Notes: a model not told the origin generated them from the sequence alone. Positions 53,888 through 62,941 are shown, counted from the stretch's first letter. The stretch: 64,000 nt of DNA from Alteromonas gracilis (GCF_002993325.1 NZ_PVNO01000002.1:62001-126000), one strand, 5' to 3'. Numbers and translations are program-made.

Positions 53888-55243
53888 TCAAATACCTTCT
53901 GGAAACAGACTTTCTTTCGTTACTACTTGTATGCTCTCAATAACGTGGCGCACGTCATCGTCGAGCTTTTCATTTCGAAGTGCTAATGCTCGGTTTCGTT
54001 CAAAAAGTTCAGTGTGGCTTTCTAATCTTCTTCCCATTTTTCTCCAAGCTTGAACTCTGGCTTCATATGGCCATGCTTCTAGTTCAATACGGTGAGAATC
54101 TAGCTGAGTTAAAAGCATGGTCGCAGCCGTTGCCATAGACATGCCACCTGGCCAATTTGGGTTTTGGTTTTCAGGGTCAAAGGATACAAAGGCGGTCATC
54201 ATCGGCCCATAAGTTTTTAGCCAGTCATAGTACTTGTTGAAAGCTTTTTCATCATATTCTTCTACGTCAAAGTTATAAGAGCGGCGATCAGATACTGTGA
54301 CTCTTGATGGGGTATTGTCTACGTAAACGGCAGTAGTTGTTGTTGAGGTAGTTATCGCTGGTGCGTCGGTGGCATCAGGCATTGGGTCATCGGCTCCGCC
54401 CACGGTTAATCTTCCACCTTTGCCTAGGCCTCCTTCCACTTCTTGGGCTTTATATGAACGAAGCGCCACAACCATTTGGTTGTAAGAGTCGGCAAATGCG
54501 GTTACCAACATTTTTCCTTCAGGCGTTTTAGAGAAGCCTCCAGCGCCTCCTGCTGTGGGGCCCGCGAACATACCGCCAAATAAACTAAAGTCATGATTAG
54601 CTGCGCTACCGGTTGATGATGAAACTTGCACGCCGGAACGATTATCGATGAGCAGTAAAGAGGTGGCCGCTTCATTCTTACTAAAACCTCCCCCGACAAT
54701 AGAACCTAATGTGCCAAAAAGGGCACCTGCTATGGCTTTACCGCCTTGTGTTTTTTCAGCAAACAGAACCGATGGGCTTAGCGTATAATCAGCTGCTACC
54801 ATTTGCCCGCCACCTATATTAGAGCCCGATCGAAGTTGTCCTGTTTGCATAAGCTGGCGTTCAGTATTCATTGCGTTCATTGCACGGCCGCGCTCCACAA
54901 TCACAAAGCAGTTAGACTGTTGGATCATAAGCCTGATAACAGGAATAGTACTGCCGAGCTTTGGATAGGTCCTGCGATACTCTGACCACCAGGGTAAGCT
55001 GGTGTCTTCAAACACACTCAAAGTGCCAAGTGTTTCGTCACAGCTTTCTAGCTGTGCATTATTGTTCGAAGCACTAGCACCACCGGCACCACCACTTACC
55101 GCGCCAGAACTGCCTCCTCCCATCGATGGTGTGGTAGACATACAAGCCGTGGTTAAAAACACCGCGCTGAGCGCAGAGATGATGGGTTTGGCAAATGTGT
55201 GTACTTGATCGGTACAGTTTGAGCCTAGATTATTCTTCTTCAC
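53888..55243 (-). CDS. CsgG/HfaB-like lipoprotein
   Basis: A protein of 451 residues. The signal ends in a lipobox-like LTTAC (residues ~30-35), followed by a Gly/Ser/Ala-rich linker (GGGSSGAVSGGAGGASA). The middle shows CsgG-like features (IPVIRLMIQQSNCFVIVERGRAMNAMNTERQLMQTGQ, then VAADYTLSPSVLFAEK and a Gly-rich segment IAGALFGTLGSIVGGG). The C-terminal ~180 residues are unlike CsgG and contain Thr/Asp-rich linker and helical parts. CsgG-type proteins form outer-membrane secretion channels or work in envelope biogenesis, but no curli genes are present. I start at GTG 55243 because AGAGGA is seven bases upstream. Its stop is 12 bases from the terminator of the convergent gene. Confidence 0.75.
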   Translation of the reverse strand: MKKNNLGSNCTDQVHTFAKPIISALSAVFLTTACMSTTPSMGGGSSGAVSGGAGGASASNNNAQLESCDETLGTLSVFEDTSLPWWSEYRRTYPKLGSTIPVIRLMIQQSNCFVIVERGRAMNAMNTERQLMQTGQLRSGSNIGGGQMVAADYTLSPSVLFAEKTQGGKAIAGALFGTLGSIVGGGFSKNEAATSLLLIDNRSGVQVSSSTGSAANHDFSLFGGMFAGPTAGGAGGFSKTPEGKMLVTAFADSYNQMVVALRSYKAQEVEGGLGKGGRLTVGGADDPMPDATDAPAITTSTTTTAVYVDNTPSRVTVSDRRSYNFDVEEYDEKAFNKYYDWLKTYGPMMTAFVSFDPENQNPNWPGGMSMATAATMLLTQLDSHRIELEAWPYEARVQAWRKMGRRLESHTELFERNRALALRNEKLDDDVRHVIESIQVVTKESLFPEGI

Positions 55244-55433
55244 AATCAATTCCTCTGATAAAGATAAGATATAACCGAGACAGGCAATTTTTGATGACTT
55301 GGTACAACACCTGAATTCGGTGCTGAACAAAAGACGGCGGAGGTTTTAGACTCACCCTAGATAAGGCTAGTAGGTCGAAATTCCCTTTTGACTACTCAAC
55401 AATGTCAAAATAGCATTTGCGAAGATGGGGAAC

Positions 55434-55466
55434 AAGCAAATTGATCAAATATTGGTCAATTTGCTT
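55434..55466 (-). terminator. Hairpin downstream of nspC (weak terminator)
   Basis: A perfect 11-bp AT-rich stem AAGCAAATTGA / TCAATTTGCTT with an 11-base loop, 31 bases after the nspC stop. The T-tract on the minus strand is poor, so termination there is uncertain. Confidence 0.4.
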
Positions 55467-55496
55467 TTATATATACTTTAATATAAGACTCTAATC

Positions 55497-56627
55497 CTAA
55501 GACAAACGGCCTTTAAAGTCTTCGTAGCTGAATTCGCGAACCAGCTCAAAGTCGCCGTTAGAACGCAGGATGCCAATAGCAGGGTGCTCTACGCCGTTAA
55601 AGAACGTAGTTTTCACCATGGTATAGTGCATCATATCTTCAAATTGTAATCTATCACCTGCCTTGAGCTTAACGTCGAATGAATAAGTATCAATAACGTC
55701 ACCAGCAAGACACGAATTGCCCCCTAGCTTCACGTTGTGTGCTTTTTCATCTGGCATAGCGGCTCCCAAAATTGTAGGGCGGTAAGGCATTTCTAGCACG
55801 TCTGGCATGTGTGCTGTTGCTGAAATGTCTAAAATAGCAATATCACCTTCATTTTCGACCATATCAACCACTTCACAAATGAGCGGGCCAGTTTGCCACG
55901 CAACGGCCGAACCTGGCTCAAGGATAACATCTAAATGAGGGTAGCGAGCCTTGAAGTCTTTTAAGGTTTTGATGAGATGCTCAACATCATAACCTTCGCG
56001 AGTCATAAGATGCCCGCCGCCTAAATTTAACCACTTTAACTGGCCTAACCATTTACCAAAGCGTTTCTCTATGGCTTCAAGGGTGCGTGCCGTGGCAAAA
56101 GAGTCGCATTCACACAGGTTGTGGCAGTGAAAACCTTCAATGCCCGACAAGTCCACGCCTTCAAGTTCACTCGCGCGAATACCTAAACGTGATCCCGGCG
56201 CTGCAGGGTCGTACAATGGCGTGTCTGCTTCCTGGTGTTCAGGGTTGATGCGAAGGCCTAAAGACACATTTGCTAGTGCGTCTTTATGCGTATTCCACTG
56301 AGACAAGCTATTAAAAGACAGGTGATTAACCAAGCCCGCCAGTTCTTTTGCGTCATTGGCTTTGTACGCTGGAGAATAAGCATGAACCTCTTTACCCATT
56401 TCAGCCGCGAGTTTTGCTTCCCAAACCGAACTTGCCGTCGCGCCGTGCAAATACTGTTTGATAATGTCAAAGCAAGACCACATCGAAAAGCCTTTAAGTG
56501 CAAGAATAATTCGCGCGCCAGACTCGTCTTGAACTCGTTTCATTAGCTCAAGGTTTCGTATTAGTTTTGCTTCTTCCAATACATAGCAAGGAGAAGGAAT
56601 ATCAGTGCGTTGGGTTAAATCAGCCAA
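55497..56627 (-). CDS. nspC: Carboxynorspermidine/carboxyspermidine decarboxylase
   Basis: A protein of 376 residues of the alanine racemase-fold decarboxylases. The PLP lysine is Lys45 (ILALKGFSMW). Other NspC markers are SPCYVLEEAKLIRNLELM, GFHCHNLCECDSF, LNLGGGHLMTREGYDVEHLI, ILEPGSAVAWQTG and NSCLAGDVIDTYSF. It removes CO2 from carboxy(nor)spermidine to give norspermidine or spermidine, the last step of the aspartate-semialdehyde polyamine route. The start is TTG at 56627 with GGAG about 12 bases upstream; no better in-frame ATG exists. The synthase gene lies just upstream on the same strand, separated by a terminator. Confidence 0.94.
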   Translation of the reverse strand: MADLTQRTDIPSPCYVLEEAKLIRNLELMKRVQDESGARIILALKGFSMWSCFDIIKQYLHGATASSVWEAKLAAEMGKEVHAYSPAYKANDAKELAGLVNHLSFNSLSQWNTHKDALANVSLGLRINPEHQEADTPLYDPAAPGSRLGIRASELEGVDLSGIEGFHCHNLCECDSFATARTLEAIEKRFGKWLGQLKWLNLGGGHLMTREGYDVEHLIKTLKDFKARYPHLDVILEPGSAVAWQTGPLICEVVDMVENEGDIAILDISATAHMPDVLEMPYRPTILGAAMPDEKAHNVKLGGNSCLAGDVIDTYSFDVKLKAGDRLQFEDMMHYTMVKTTFFNGVEHPAIGILRSNGDFELVREFSYEDFKGRLS

Positions 56628-56744
56628 TGGGGTAGAGCTCCAAAAATATAACTGCTTCTAAGATCCGAGAAAGTCCTACTGTATTACACATGTACTCATA
56701 GCTCAAAGTTAAGATGAGTAGGGAGAATAACCGAGGCTTCAATT

Positions 56745-56769
56745 AAAAAAGGCGCTTAGAAAAAGCGCC
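56745..56769 (-). terminator. Terminator between carboxynorspermidine synthase and nspC
   Basis: GGCGCTT / AAGCGCC stem with a five-base loop, followed on the minus strand by T6, 11 bases after the synthase stop. Confidence 0.85.
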
Positions 56770-56780
56770 CACATGTTTGA

Positions 56781-57983
56781 TTACTTCGTGAAAGGGCTAC
56801 TTTCACATTCAAGTACGTGCCATGGCAGACCGTGCTCGTTAAGCATATCCATGAATGGATCTGGATCGAATTGTTCCATGTTCCATACACCTGCTTCTTT
56901 CCACGTGCCGTTAAGCATAAGCGCCGCACCAATCATGGCCGGAACACCTGTGGTGTAAGATACCGCTTGGGCGCCTACTTCTTCGTTACATTTAGCGTGG
57001 TCACAGTTGTTGTAGATAAAGATAGTTTTTTCTTTGCCATCTTTAATACCTGTGATGTAGGTACCAATGCACGTCATACCGCTGTAACCTTCAGCAAGTG
57101 AGCCTGGGTTAGGTAGCACTGCCTTTAAGAACTCTAGAGGTACAATCTTCTGACCTTGGAATTCAACTGGCTCAATGCTAGTCATACCAATCCCTTCAAG
57201 TACACGCAGGTGGTTTAAGTAAGCATCGCCGAAAGTCATCCAGAAGCGCGCACGTTTAAGGGTTGGGAAGTGCTTAACAATAGACTCCAACTCTTCGTGG
57301 AACATTAGGTAAGACGCACGAACACCGATGTTTTGGTAGTCTAGGTCTTCACGTACACTAAGTGGGTCGGTTTCTTTCCACTCGCCGTCTTCCCAGAAAC
57401 GTCCGCGCTGAGTGATTTCACGAATGTTGATTTCAGGGTTAAAGTTGGTCGCGAAAGCTTGACCATGATCGCCGCCATTACAGTCAACGATATCAAGGTA
57501 GTGAATTTCGTCGAAGTAATGCTTCGCCGCGTATGCCGTGTAAACGTTAGTAACGCCAGGATCGAAACCACTGCCAAGCAGAGCCATGATGCCCGCGTCT
57601 TTAAACTTATCTTGGTAAGCCCACTGCCACGAGTATTCGAATTTTGCTTCGTCTTTTGGCTCGTAGTTGGCAGTGTCTAGGTAATCAGTGTTAGTTGCAA
57701 GACATGCGTCCATGATTGGAAGGTCTTGATATGGTAACGCTAGGTTGATTACTAGGTCTGGTTTTACTTCGTTGATAAGCGCTTCAACTTCTTTTGCGTT
57801 ATCTGCGTCAACAGCGAAAACACCTTTAACGCGATCTGCACCAACTTCTTGCTGTAGCGCTTCACACTTAGATACCGTGCGGCTTGCTAAGTAAATTTCG
57901 TCGAAATGTTGCGGTAAACGTGCACATTTTTTCACAGTTACCGACGCAACACCGCCAGCACCAATAATTAAAACGCGAGACAT
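56781..57983 (-). CDS. Carboxynorspermidine synthase (saccharopine dehydrogenase family)
   Basis: A protein of 400 residues with an N-terminal NADP-binding Rossmann motif (RVLIIGAGGVASVTVKKCARL). Family features are NLALPYQDLPIMDACLATNTDYLDTANYEP, LLGSGFDPGVTNVYTAYAAKHYF, DIVDCNGGDHGQAFATNFNPEINIRE and the C-terminal CNEEVGAQAVSYTTGVPAMIGAALML. This is the CANSDH type that condenses aspartate semialdehyde with a diamine (putrescine or diaminopropane) and reduces the imine. With NspC it makes spermidine or norspermidine. AGGG precedes the ATG by about 10 bases. The 5' region of ~280 bases contains overlapping hairpins. Confidence 0.94.
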   Translation of the reverse strand: MSRVLIIGAGGVASVTVKKCARLPQHFDEIYLASRTVSKCEALQQEVGADRVKGVFAVDADNAKEVEALINEVKPDLVINLALPYQDLPIMDACLATNTDYLDTANYEPKDEAKFEYSWQWAYQDKFKDAGIMALLGSGFDPGVTNVYTAYAAKHYFDEIHYLDIVDCNGGDHGQAFATNFNPEINIREITQRGRFWEDGEWKETDPLSVREDLDYQNIGVRASYLMFHEELESIVKHFPTLKRARFWMTFGDAYLNHLRVLEGIGMTSIEPVEFQGQKIVPLEFLKAVLPNPGSLAEGYSGMTCIGTYITGIKDGKEKTIFIYNNCDHAKCNEEVGAQAVSYTTGVPAMIGAALMLNGTWKEAGVWNMEQFDPDPFMDMLNEHGLPWHVLECESSPFTK

Positions 57984-58205
57984 AATAACTAATCCCTAAT
58001 TTTGCTAATGAATTTTGGGCTGAATGCTAGCAGACCAACCGGATTTGGCAAGCAAAGACAGCCCGTGACAGTACAAAAAATTTTAATCGTAACAAACAAT
58101 ATGAAAGGTAGTAGACAGCGAAAGAAAACTCCCTTTCAAATCAGAATTTTCACTTCGCCACCTCGTCCTATGTGTTGTATTACATAAAAATGTTTCACCG
58201 ATGTG

Positions 58206-58231
58206 AAGCCTTGTATAGGCTTACACAAGGC
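58206..58231. promoter_or_regulatory. Two mutually exclusive hairpins upstream of carboxynorspermidine synthase
   Basis: AAGCCT / AGGCTT (58206-58222) and GCCTTGT / ACAAGGC (58208-58231) share the bases 58208-58214 and cannot form together. They lie 220 bases before the synthase start and could switch structure in the leader or mark the end of the upstream gene. No T-tract follows. Confidence 0.3.
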
Positions 58232-58266
58232 AGACCGTAAAAACAATGCGAATTAAAGTCGCTTTT

Positions 58267-58677
58267 TTAACGTGTAACGGCATCGATAGGTGGTGATATA
58301 GCGACTCTACCGTCTACCTTGTAGTAAGGATAGAGGATAAGACGTTCTTCATGGTCGGGTGTGGCGGTTGCAATTGCAATGGCATCTAACGTTTTGCTAT
58401 TTTGTGTGTTTACGGTCGCGGCATAGACCAAAACGCTGTAACTGTCCGTATCCGTGGTCGTATCAATAATTCGCCACTGCAACTGTTCAATGAGTTGAGA
58501 TTCGCGCTTTTTACCCCGGTCCTCATCATTGAAAATACAGCCAATTCGACCTTTCTCATAAATGGCCGCAAAAGGATAAAATACATCACAAACGGGTAAC
58601 ATATACTCACATAACTGCAGTGACTTAGAAACCAGAATGTTCAACGGCGTTGGCAATGAAACTGGACGGTCGATCAT
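58267..58677 (-). CDS. Soluble protein of unknown function
   Basis: A protein of 136 residues with no signal or membrane segment (MIDRPVSLPTPLNILVSKSLQLCEYMLP, then YEKGRIGCIFNDEDRGKKRESQLIEQLQWRIIDTTTD, and HEERLILYPYYKVDGRVAI). It looks like a compact alpha/beta fold. I cannot place it in a family. AGGAGATAAG just before the ATG is an excellent ribosome binding site, so the gene is likely real. It stands alone between the synthase and the AraC regulator, all on the minus strand with gaps over 150 bases. Confidence 0.65.
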   Translation of the reverse strand: MIDRPVSLPTPLNILVSKSLQLCEYMLPVCDVFYPFAAIYEKGRIGCIFNDEDRGKKRESQLIEQLQWRIIDTTTDTDSYSVLVYAATVNTQNSKTLDAIAIATATPDHEERLILYPYYKVDGRVAISPPIDAVTR

Positions 58678-58846
58678 AGCTTATCTCCTGTGAGTTAGCG
58701 TTGCTAGACACGCGTTAATACCTACGCTTTCAACGTCACAATAGTTTAATAATCGACAAAGAGACAGAAAAATTAATGTGTGGAAGGTAGGTTAATCTTC
58801 ACTAGTGAACCTTGTCCAACATTGTCCTTCTGTAGAACTGTCTCCA

Positions 58847-59863
58847 TCATTCTTTAGCTGTTAGATGCTTTTTATATTTCATCGGCGTGGTCGAAAACCA
58901 CTTTTTGAAGGCATGAGTAAAGGAAGATTGCTCGTGAAAGCCAAGCAAGTCTGCGGTGTCGGCAATCGTGTGGTTTATTAATAGTTTATCCACGCGTGCT
59001 TTTCGCTCATCATTCAATATTTGCTGAAAACTTGTTCCACTGAGCTTAAGTTTCCTCTGCAGGGTCCTGGAACTGATAAAAAGAGCATTAGCAATACGCT
59101 GCTGATCGCAGTTTTTAAGTGTTGGATTAGCCTTCAAAAGTGCAATTGCTTTATGTTTTATTTCTTCATGCTTATTTTTTATATATTGGGAAGCCGCGCT
59201 TTTGTTTTGACTCAGAAGTTCTTTTTCGGTTACTTCTACAAGCGCATTAAACATCGCTTTGTTTTCGCTTGTAAAAGGAACGTGGAGTAGGTGTCTAGGG
59301 AAAATAATAGAGTTGGAATCAGCATTACCCGTTACCTTACAGCCAAACCATTCCTGCAGTATTTCTTGCTCTGATTGGTTCAATGAGAAGGTGAAGGTTA
59401 TCGCAGTAAGTTTGCAGGATGGGCCTAAAATTTTGTATACCGTTGCAACCCAAGCCGTGGTATTGCGCAGCACCATCTGTTTGCAGTCGATGCATTGCGG
59501 CGTCCATTGTATGCGCGTGTCATCAATCTCATAAAGCACGGTCGTAGTGCCGATATCTGCCACTAATGCATCGAAGCGCGTTAATGCTTGAATAGCTTGT
59601 TCGAGGTTCTCGCAACTTTCAACTAAGTACCCCAGCACACCATAATCTTTGGCCTGAATATGTTTACCTAGTGCGAAGCCGAACAACGGATCACCGGTTA
59701 ATTCTGCCCCTTTGTTGAGTAGCTTTATGTAATCTTCCATCAACACCCTGCTGCAAGTTAAAGGATCAGGGCGCAGGGGGACGGGTATCTCTTTGGAGTC
59801 AATTCCTAGACTAACCAAGAAACTCACAACGCTTTGTTGATAGGCTGACGATACAGATGGCAT
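58847..59863 (-). CDS. AraC-family transcriptional regulator with N-terminal arabinose-binding-like domain
   Basis: A protein of 338 residues. The N-terminal ~200 residues are the Arabinose_bd type found in OruR/PhbR-like regulators (KLLNKGAELTGDPLFGFALGKHIQAKDYGVLGYLVESCENLEQAI). The C-terminus is an AraC double helix-turn-helix (CDQQRIANALFISSRTLQRKLKLSGTSFQQILNDERKARVDKLL, then IADTADLLGFHEQSSFTHAFKKWFSTTPMKYKK). I take the ATG at 59863; the TTG 21 codons upstream adds residues of no clear role. It is divergent from the SRPBCC-sterol desaturase pair, which it probably controls. Confidence 0.87.
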   Translation of the reverse strand: MPSVSSAYQQSVVSFLVSLGIDSKEIPVPLRPDPLTCSRVLMEDYIKLLNKGAELTGDPLFGFALGKHIQAKDYGVLGYLVESCENLEQAIQALTRFDALVADIGTTTVLYEIDDTRIQWTPQCIDCKQMVLRNTTAWVATVYKILGPSCKLTAITFTFSLNQSEQEILQEWFGCKVTGNADSNSIIFPRHLLHVPFTSENKAMFNALVEVTEKELLSQNKSAASQYIKNKHEEIKHKAIALLKANPTLKNCDQQRIANALFISSRTLQRKLKLSGTSFQQILNDERKARVDKLLINHTIADTADLLGFHEQSSFTHAFKKWFSTTPMKYKKHLTAKE

Positions 59864-59963
59864 CTTATTTGTCGCAAAATAACAAAAATACTGACGTATT
59901 AGCGCAAGATAGGTAGCAAATGTCAAATTATGCTATTTATTGTTTATACAAGGTAAGTAAGAC

Positions 59964-60392
59964 ATGGTTAACGTTTATTATCAGAAGAATATCGCAACAA
60001 CGCCGCGGGCACTTCGCGATACCTTACTTGACCATCAAAATCTAAGCGACTTTTTCAATGCGTCGTTCAAGGTTGTTCAGCCGGAAGATGATAATGAGGT
60101 TAGCGGTGGCAAAGGCTGCGTAAGGGCGGTAACTATTTTAGGTGTATGCTTTAAAGAGCAAATTGTTCACGCAGACGACCAATACATTGAATATACCGTA
60201 GTTGGTGATTTTCCCGTTAAACAACATACCGGGGTTATAACGTTTACGGCTCATGAAAACCATACTCAAGTTTCTTATCGCATTACTTGCTGTGCACCTT
60301 GGTATTTACCCGCTTGGTTGCTGGAACGCCTTTTACAAAACGATGTTGAGCAGTGTTTGAATAAGTTAGGAGCCCGTTTTGATCCCTGTTGA
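59964..60392 (+). CDS. SRPBCC (START-like) domain protein
   Basis: A protein of 142 residues of the polyketide-cyclase/START type: a first strand-helix (VNVYYQKNIATTPRALRDTLLDHQNLSDFF), central strands (GCVRAVTILGVCFKEQIVHADDQYIEYTVVGDFPVKQHTGVITF) and the long C-terminal helix (LPAWLLERLLQNDVEQCLNKLGARF). Such proteins hold hydrophobic ligands. The gene overlaps the sterol desaturase gene by 14 bases, so the two are coupled and might act on the same lipid; the ligand is unknown. Confidence 0.78.
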   Translation: MVNVYYQKNIATTPRALRDTLLDHQNLSDFFNASFKVVQPEDDNEVSGGKGCVRAVTILGVCFKEQIVHADDQYIEYTVVGDFPVKQHTGVITFTAHENHTQVSYRITCCAPWYLPAWLLERLLQNDVEQCLNKLGARFDPC

Positions 60393-61191
60393 ACTTATAC
60401 TACTTGGCTTAAGCCCAGTTTTTCTTCTTTGTGTTTTAATTGAATACAAAAAAGCACGGCAGTTTTATAACGTTAAAGACAGCGTGAACAATGCACTGTT
60501 AGCCTTGCTCCACCAAGGAACCGATGCATTGGTACTGCTTCTTCTCATGCCTGCATTCATTTGGCTTCACCAATATTCGCTGTTTGAGATTGAGCTAACT
60601 GCTATTTCTCTCATTGCCGGCTTTGTACTTCAGGATTTTTTGTATTATTGGTTTCATCGCGCTTCACACAATATTCACTGGTTTTGGCTGGCACACGTGG
60701 TGCATCACAGCTCTACAAAAATGAATTTCACTACGGCCTTTCGACAAAGCGTTTTATATCCATTCGTGGGCATGTGGTTGTTCTGGGTACCAATGATTGT
60801 AGTGGGGTTCTCACCAAGCCTGGTATTTGCAATTGTAGCAATAAACTTGGCCTATCAATTCTTTGTTCATACGCAAACCGTTGGAAACTTGGGCTGGGTT
60901 GAATATGTATTTAATACGCCTACTCATCACCGTATTCATCACGCGACAAACAAGCCTTACATCGATAAAAATTACGGTGGTGTGCTCATTATCTGGGATA
61001 GGTTATTCGGTACCTATGCTGAAGAAGATAAAACAATAACGATAAAGTACGGCATTGTAGGAAAAATGCCCAAGGATAACCCTATTAGCGCTAATTTCAG
61101 TCAAATAGGTGTGCTGCGTGAACAGCTTCAACAGGCAAATGGAGTAAAAGCAAAGCTAAAGAGACTGTTTGGCTATCCTGTTGCGGATTAG
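60379..61191 (+). CDS. Sterol desaturase / fatty acid hydroxylase family membrane di-iron enzyme
   Basis: A protein of 270 residues with three or four membrane spans and the histidine boxes of the fatty acid hydroxylase superfamily (YWFHRASHNIHWFWLAHVVHHSS, VHTQTVGN, TPTHHRIHHATNKPYIDKNYGG). These ligate two iron atoms and use oxygen to hydroxylate or desaturate a lipid. Bacterial members are rarely true sterol enzymes. The upstream SRPBCC protein overlaps it and may present the substrate. It is convergent with the desulfhydrase gene, with 22 bases between. Confidence 0.9.
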   Translation: MIPVELILLGLSPVFLLCVLIEYKKARQFYNVKDSVNNALLALLHQGTDALVLLLLMPAFIWLHQYSLFEIELTAISLIAGFVLQDFLYYWFHRASHNIHWFWLAHVVHHSSTKMNFTTAFRQSVLYPFVGMWLFWVPMIVVGFSPSLVFAIVAINLAYQFFVHTQTVGNLGWVEYVFNTPTHHRIHHATNKPYIDKNYGGVLIIWDRLFGTYAEEDKTITIKYGIVGKMPKDNPISANFSQIGVLREQLQQANGVKAKLKRLFGYPVAD

Positions 61192-61213
61192 CTCGATAGT
61201 TCAAATGAAAAAT

Positions 61214-62212
61214 TTATCTTGCACCCTGCAAACCGCCTGTGTGCAAGATAACAATCCGTGCCCCATTTTTGAACTTACCTTGAGCCAGCATATCTTTAAC
61301 CGCCCAGAAGGCTTTTCCCGAATACACGGGCTCTATTTCAAAAGGCATTGTTTTATTAAAATCATCGCAAAATGCCACAAGTTCAGATGGCGCTTTAGCA
61401 TATCCGCCCCAGTGATAGTTGTGGACAATATGCCAGATCTGCTGAGCAGGCTGAGTAAGCGTTTTTGAAGCGTTTTGTTTCGTTTCAATTTCACCGACAC
61501 TTTCAGTCTTAAGCGAGTCAGGCAGGAACTGTTCTACCAATTCCTCCAGGTATCCTTCACCTTTGAGTACGCCTATTCCTATAGCCTTGCGTACGGGCGT
61601 GAGGATACCTTGACGGGCTTTAGGAATGTGTTTATCTAATTTATCTAGCGCTGCGATAATTCCAGCTAATGTGGCACCGCTAGCGACTGGCGCGACCATA
61701 ACATCAAATTCAAGGTCGATTTCATCCATCATGTCTTGAAGACCTGAAAGTGCCCGAGCCTGACTTCCTCCTTCGGGAATAATGAGGGCGTCAGGATATT
61801 TGGTTTGAAGTTTATTTAGATATTCGTACTCATTACGTCTTTGGTACGTTTTTCTATCGACGTATTCGATTGTTGTTTCCCACTGAATGAGATCTTCAAT
61901 CATTGGCGAAGGATTAGCAGAATAATTTCCACGAATAATGGCAGTCAAAGGAATGCCAAGTTTAAAACAGATAAAGCCCAGAGCGTGAAGATGGTTAGAA
62001 AAGCCACCGCCGAAACTTATGATTGTTTTGGGTAATGGATGCGTTAGCGAATGGCTTAATTTTCGCCACTTGTTACCTGAAATTATCGGGTGTATCGCGT
62101 CGTCTCTCTTCACATATAGCGATACCTTTTCCGCACCTTCCCAATCGGGAGAAAAAGATATCAAAGGAGAGGGAAGGTTAAGGGATGTTTTGAAAGCGTT
62201 AAGCGATAGCAC
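61214..62212 (-). CDS. PLP-dependent D-cysteine desulfhydrase / ACC deaminase family enzyme
   Basis: A protein of 332 residues of fold type II. The PLP lysine is in ISGNKWRKLSHSL, phosphate-site residues in FGGGFSNHLHALGFICFKLG, and the second half has PEGGSQARALSGLQDMMDEI and VASGATLAGIIAAL, ending ILHTGGLQG. Family members break down D-cysteine to pyruvate, sulfide and ammonia or deaminate aminocyclopropane carboxylate. The sequence alone does not decide, but D-cysteine desulfhydrase is the more common activity in gammaproteobacteria. It is divergent from the chalcone-isomerase-like gene. Confidence 0.86.
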   Translation of the reverse strand: MLSLNAFKTSLNLPSPLISFSPDWEGAEKVSLYVKRDDAIHPIISGNKWRKLSHSLTHPLPKTIISFGGGFSNHLHALGFICFKLGIPLTAIIRGNYSANPSPMIEDLIQWETTIEYVDRKTYQRRNEYEYLNKLQTKYPDALIIPEGGSQARALSGLQDMMDEIDLEFDVMVAPVASGATLAGIIAALDKLDKHIPKARQGILTPVRKAIGIGVLKGEGYLEELVEQFLPDSLKTESVGEIETKQNASKTLTQPAQQIWHIVHNYHWGGYAKAPSELVAFCDDFNKTMPFEIEPVYSGKAFWAVKDMLAQGKFKNGARIVILHTGGLQGAR

Positions 62213-62320
62213 GTTAAGAACCTGGTCTTATTTGATCAAATGCATGTTGGCGAGAGTATAACCAGATACAAACGCAATAAAAAACCTGTAATTTTTATTA
62301 CGCTGATATAGAGCATTCCT

Positions 62321-62881
62321 ATGGTAACAAGAACAATTCACGTTTTTCTCTTATCCCTTTTGGTGGGAGCAATGTTTATGTCGAACAAGGCATTCGCACA
62401 GGATGAAAATTCACAAAACGCAAGCGCTGAACGTATAGAAGAGCATGTACCTAACGCGAAACTTGTGGGTAAAGGCATGTTTTCCTATTACTTTTGGGAT
62501 GTTTACACTGGCGAATTATTTGCGCCTGAGGGCACATACAACAATGCGCCACCATTTGCTTTGCGCTTAACTTATCAAAGAGAACTCGAAGGGAAAAAAA
62601 TTGCTGAACGTTCTATTGATGAAATGAAGAAGCAAGGGGACGTGTCTTCAAATAACGCTCAAAAATGGCTGGCCTTGATGGAAGACATTTTTCCTGATGT
62701 CAGTGAAGGAGACGTTATTACCGGCATCGCAACTGAAGATGGCAAAAGTATTTTCTATGTGAATGGCGAAATGTCTGACGAAATCCAAGATTCCACTTTT
62801 ACTCAGCGGTTCTTTGATATCTGGTTGAGTGAAAAAACTTCAGAGCCAAAGTTTAGAAAAAAGTTGCTCGGCAAGGGATAA
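62321..62881 (+). CDS. Chalcone-isomerase-like periplasmic protein
   Basis: A protein of 186 residues with a signal peptide (MVTRTIHVFLLSLLVGAMFMSNKAFAQ) and a chalcone-isomerase-like domain (NAKLVGKGMFSYYFWDVYTGELFAPEGTYNNAPPFALRLTYQRELEGKKIAERSIDEM, then FPDVSEGDVITGIATEDGKSIFYVNGE). Bacterial members lack the plant activity as a rule and probably bind fatty acids or related lipids. The DUF3833 lipoprotein gene follows 60 bases later; the two occur together in other marine gammaproteobacteria near lipid-modifying genes. Confidence 0.85.
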   Translation: MVTRTIHVFLLSLLVGAMFMSNKAFAQDENSQNASAERIEEHVPNAKLVGKGMFSYYFWDVYTGELFAPEGTYNNAPPFALRLTYQRELEGKKIAERSIDEMKKQGDVSSNNAQKWLALMEDIFPDVSEGDVITGIATEDGKSIFYVNGEMSDEIQDSTFTQRFFDIWLSEKTSEPKFRKKLLGKG

Positions 62882-62941
62882 GAAGGGCTGAACTCTTTCT
62901 CGAACCCATACATTTTAACTGATTACGTAGGACATTATTCG

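Noticed and set aside
53888..55243. Curli secretion (csg) locus
   Set aside because: Only a CsgG-like protein is present; no csgA, csgB, csgE or csgF relatives are seen.
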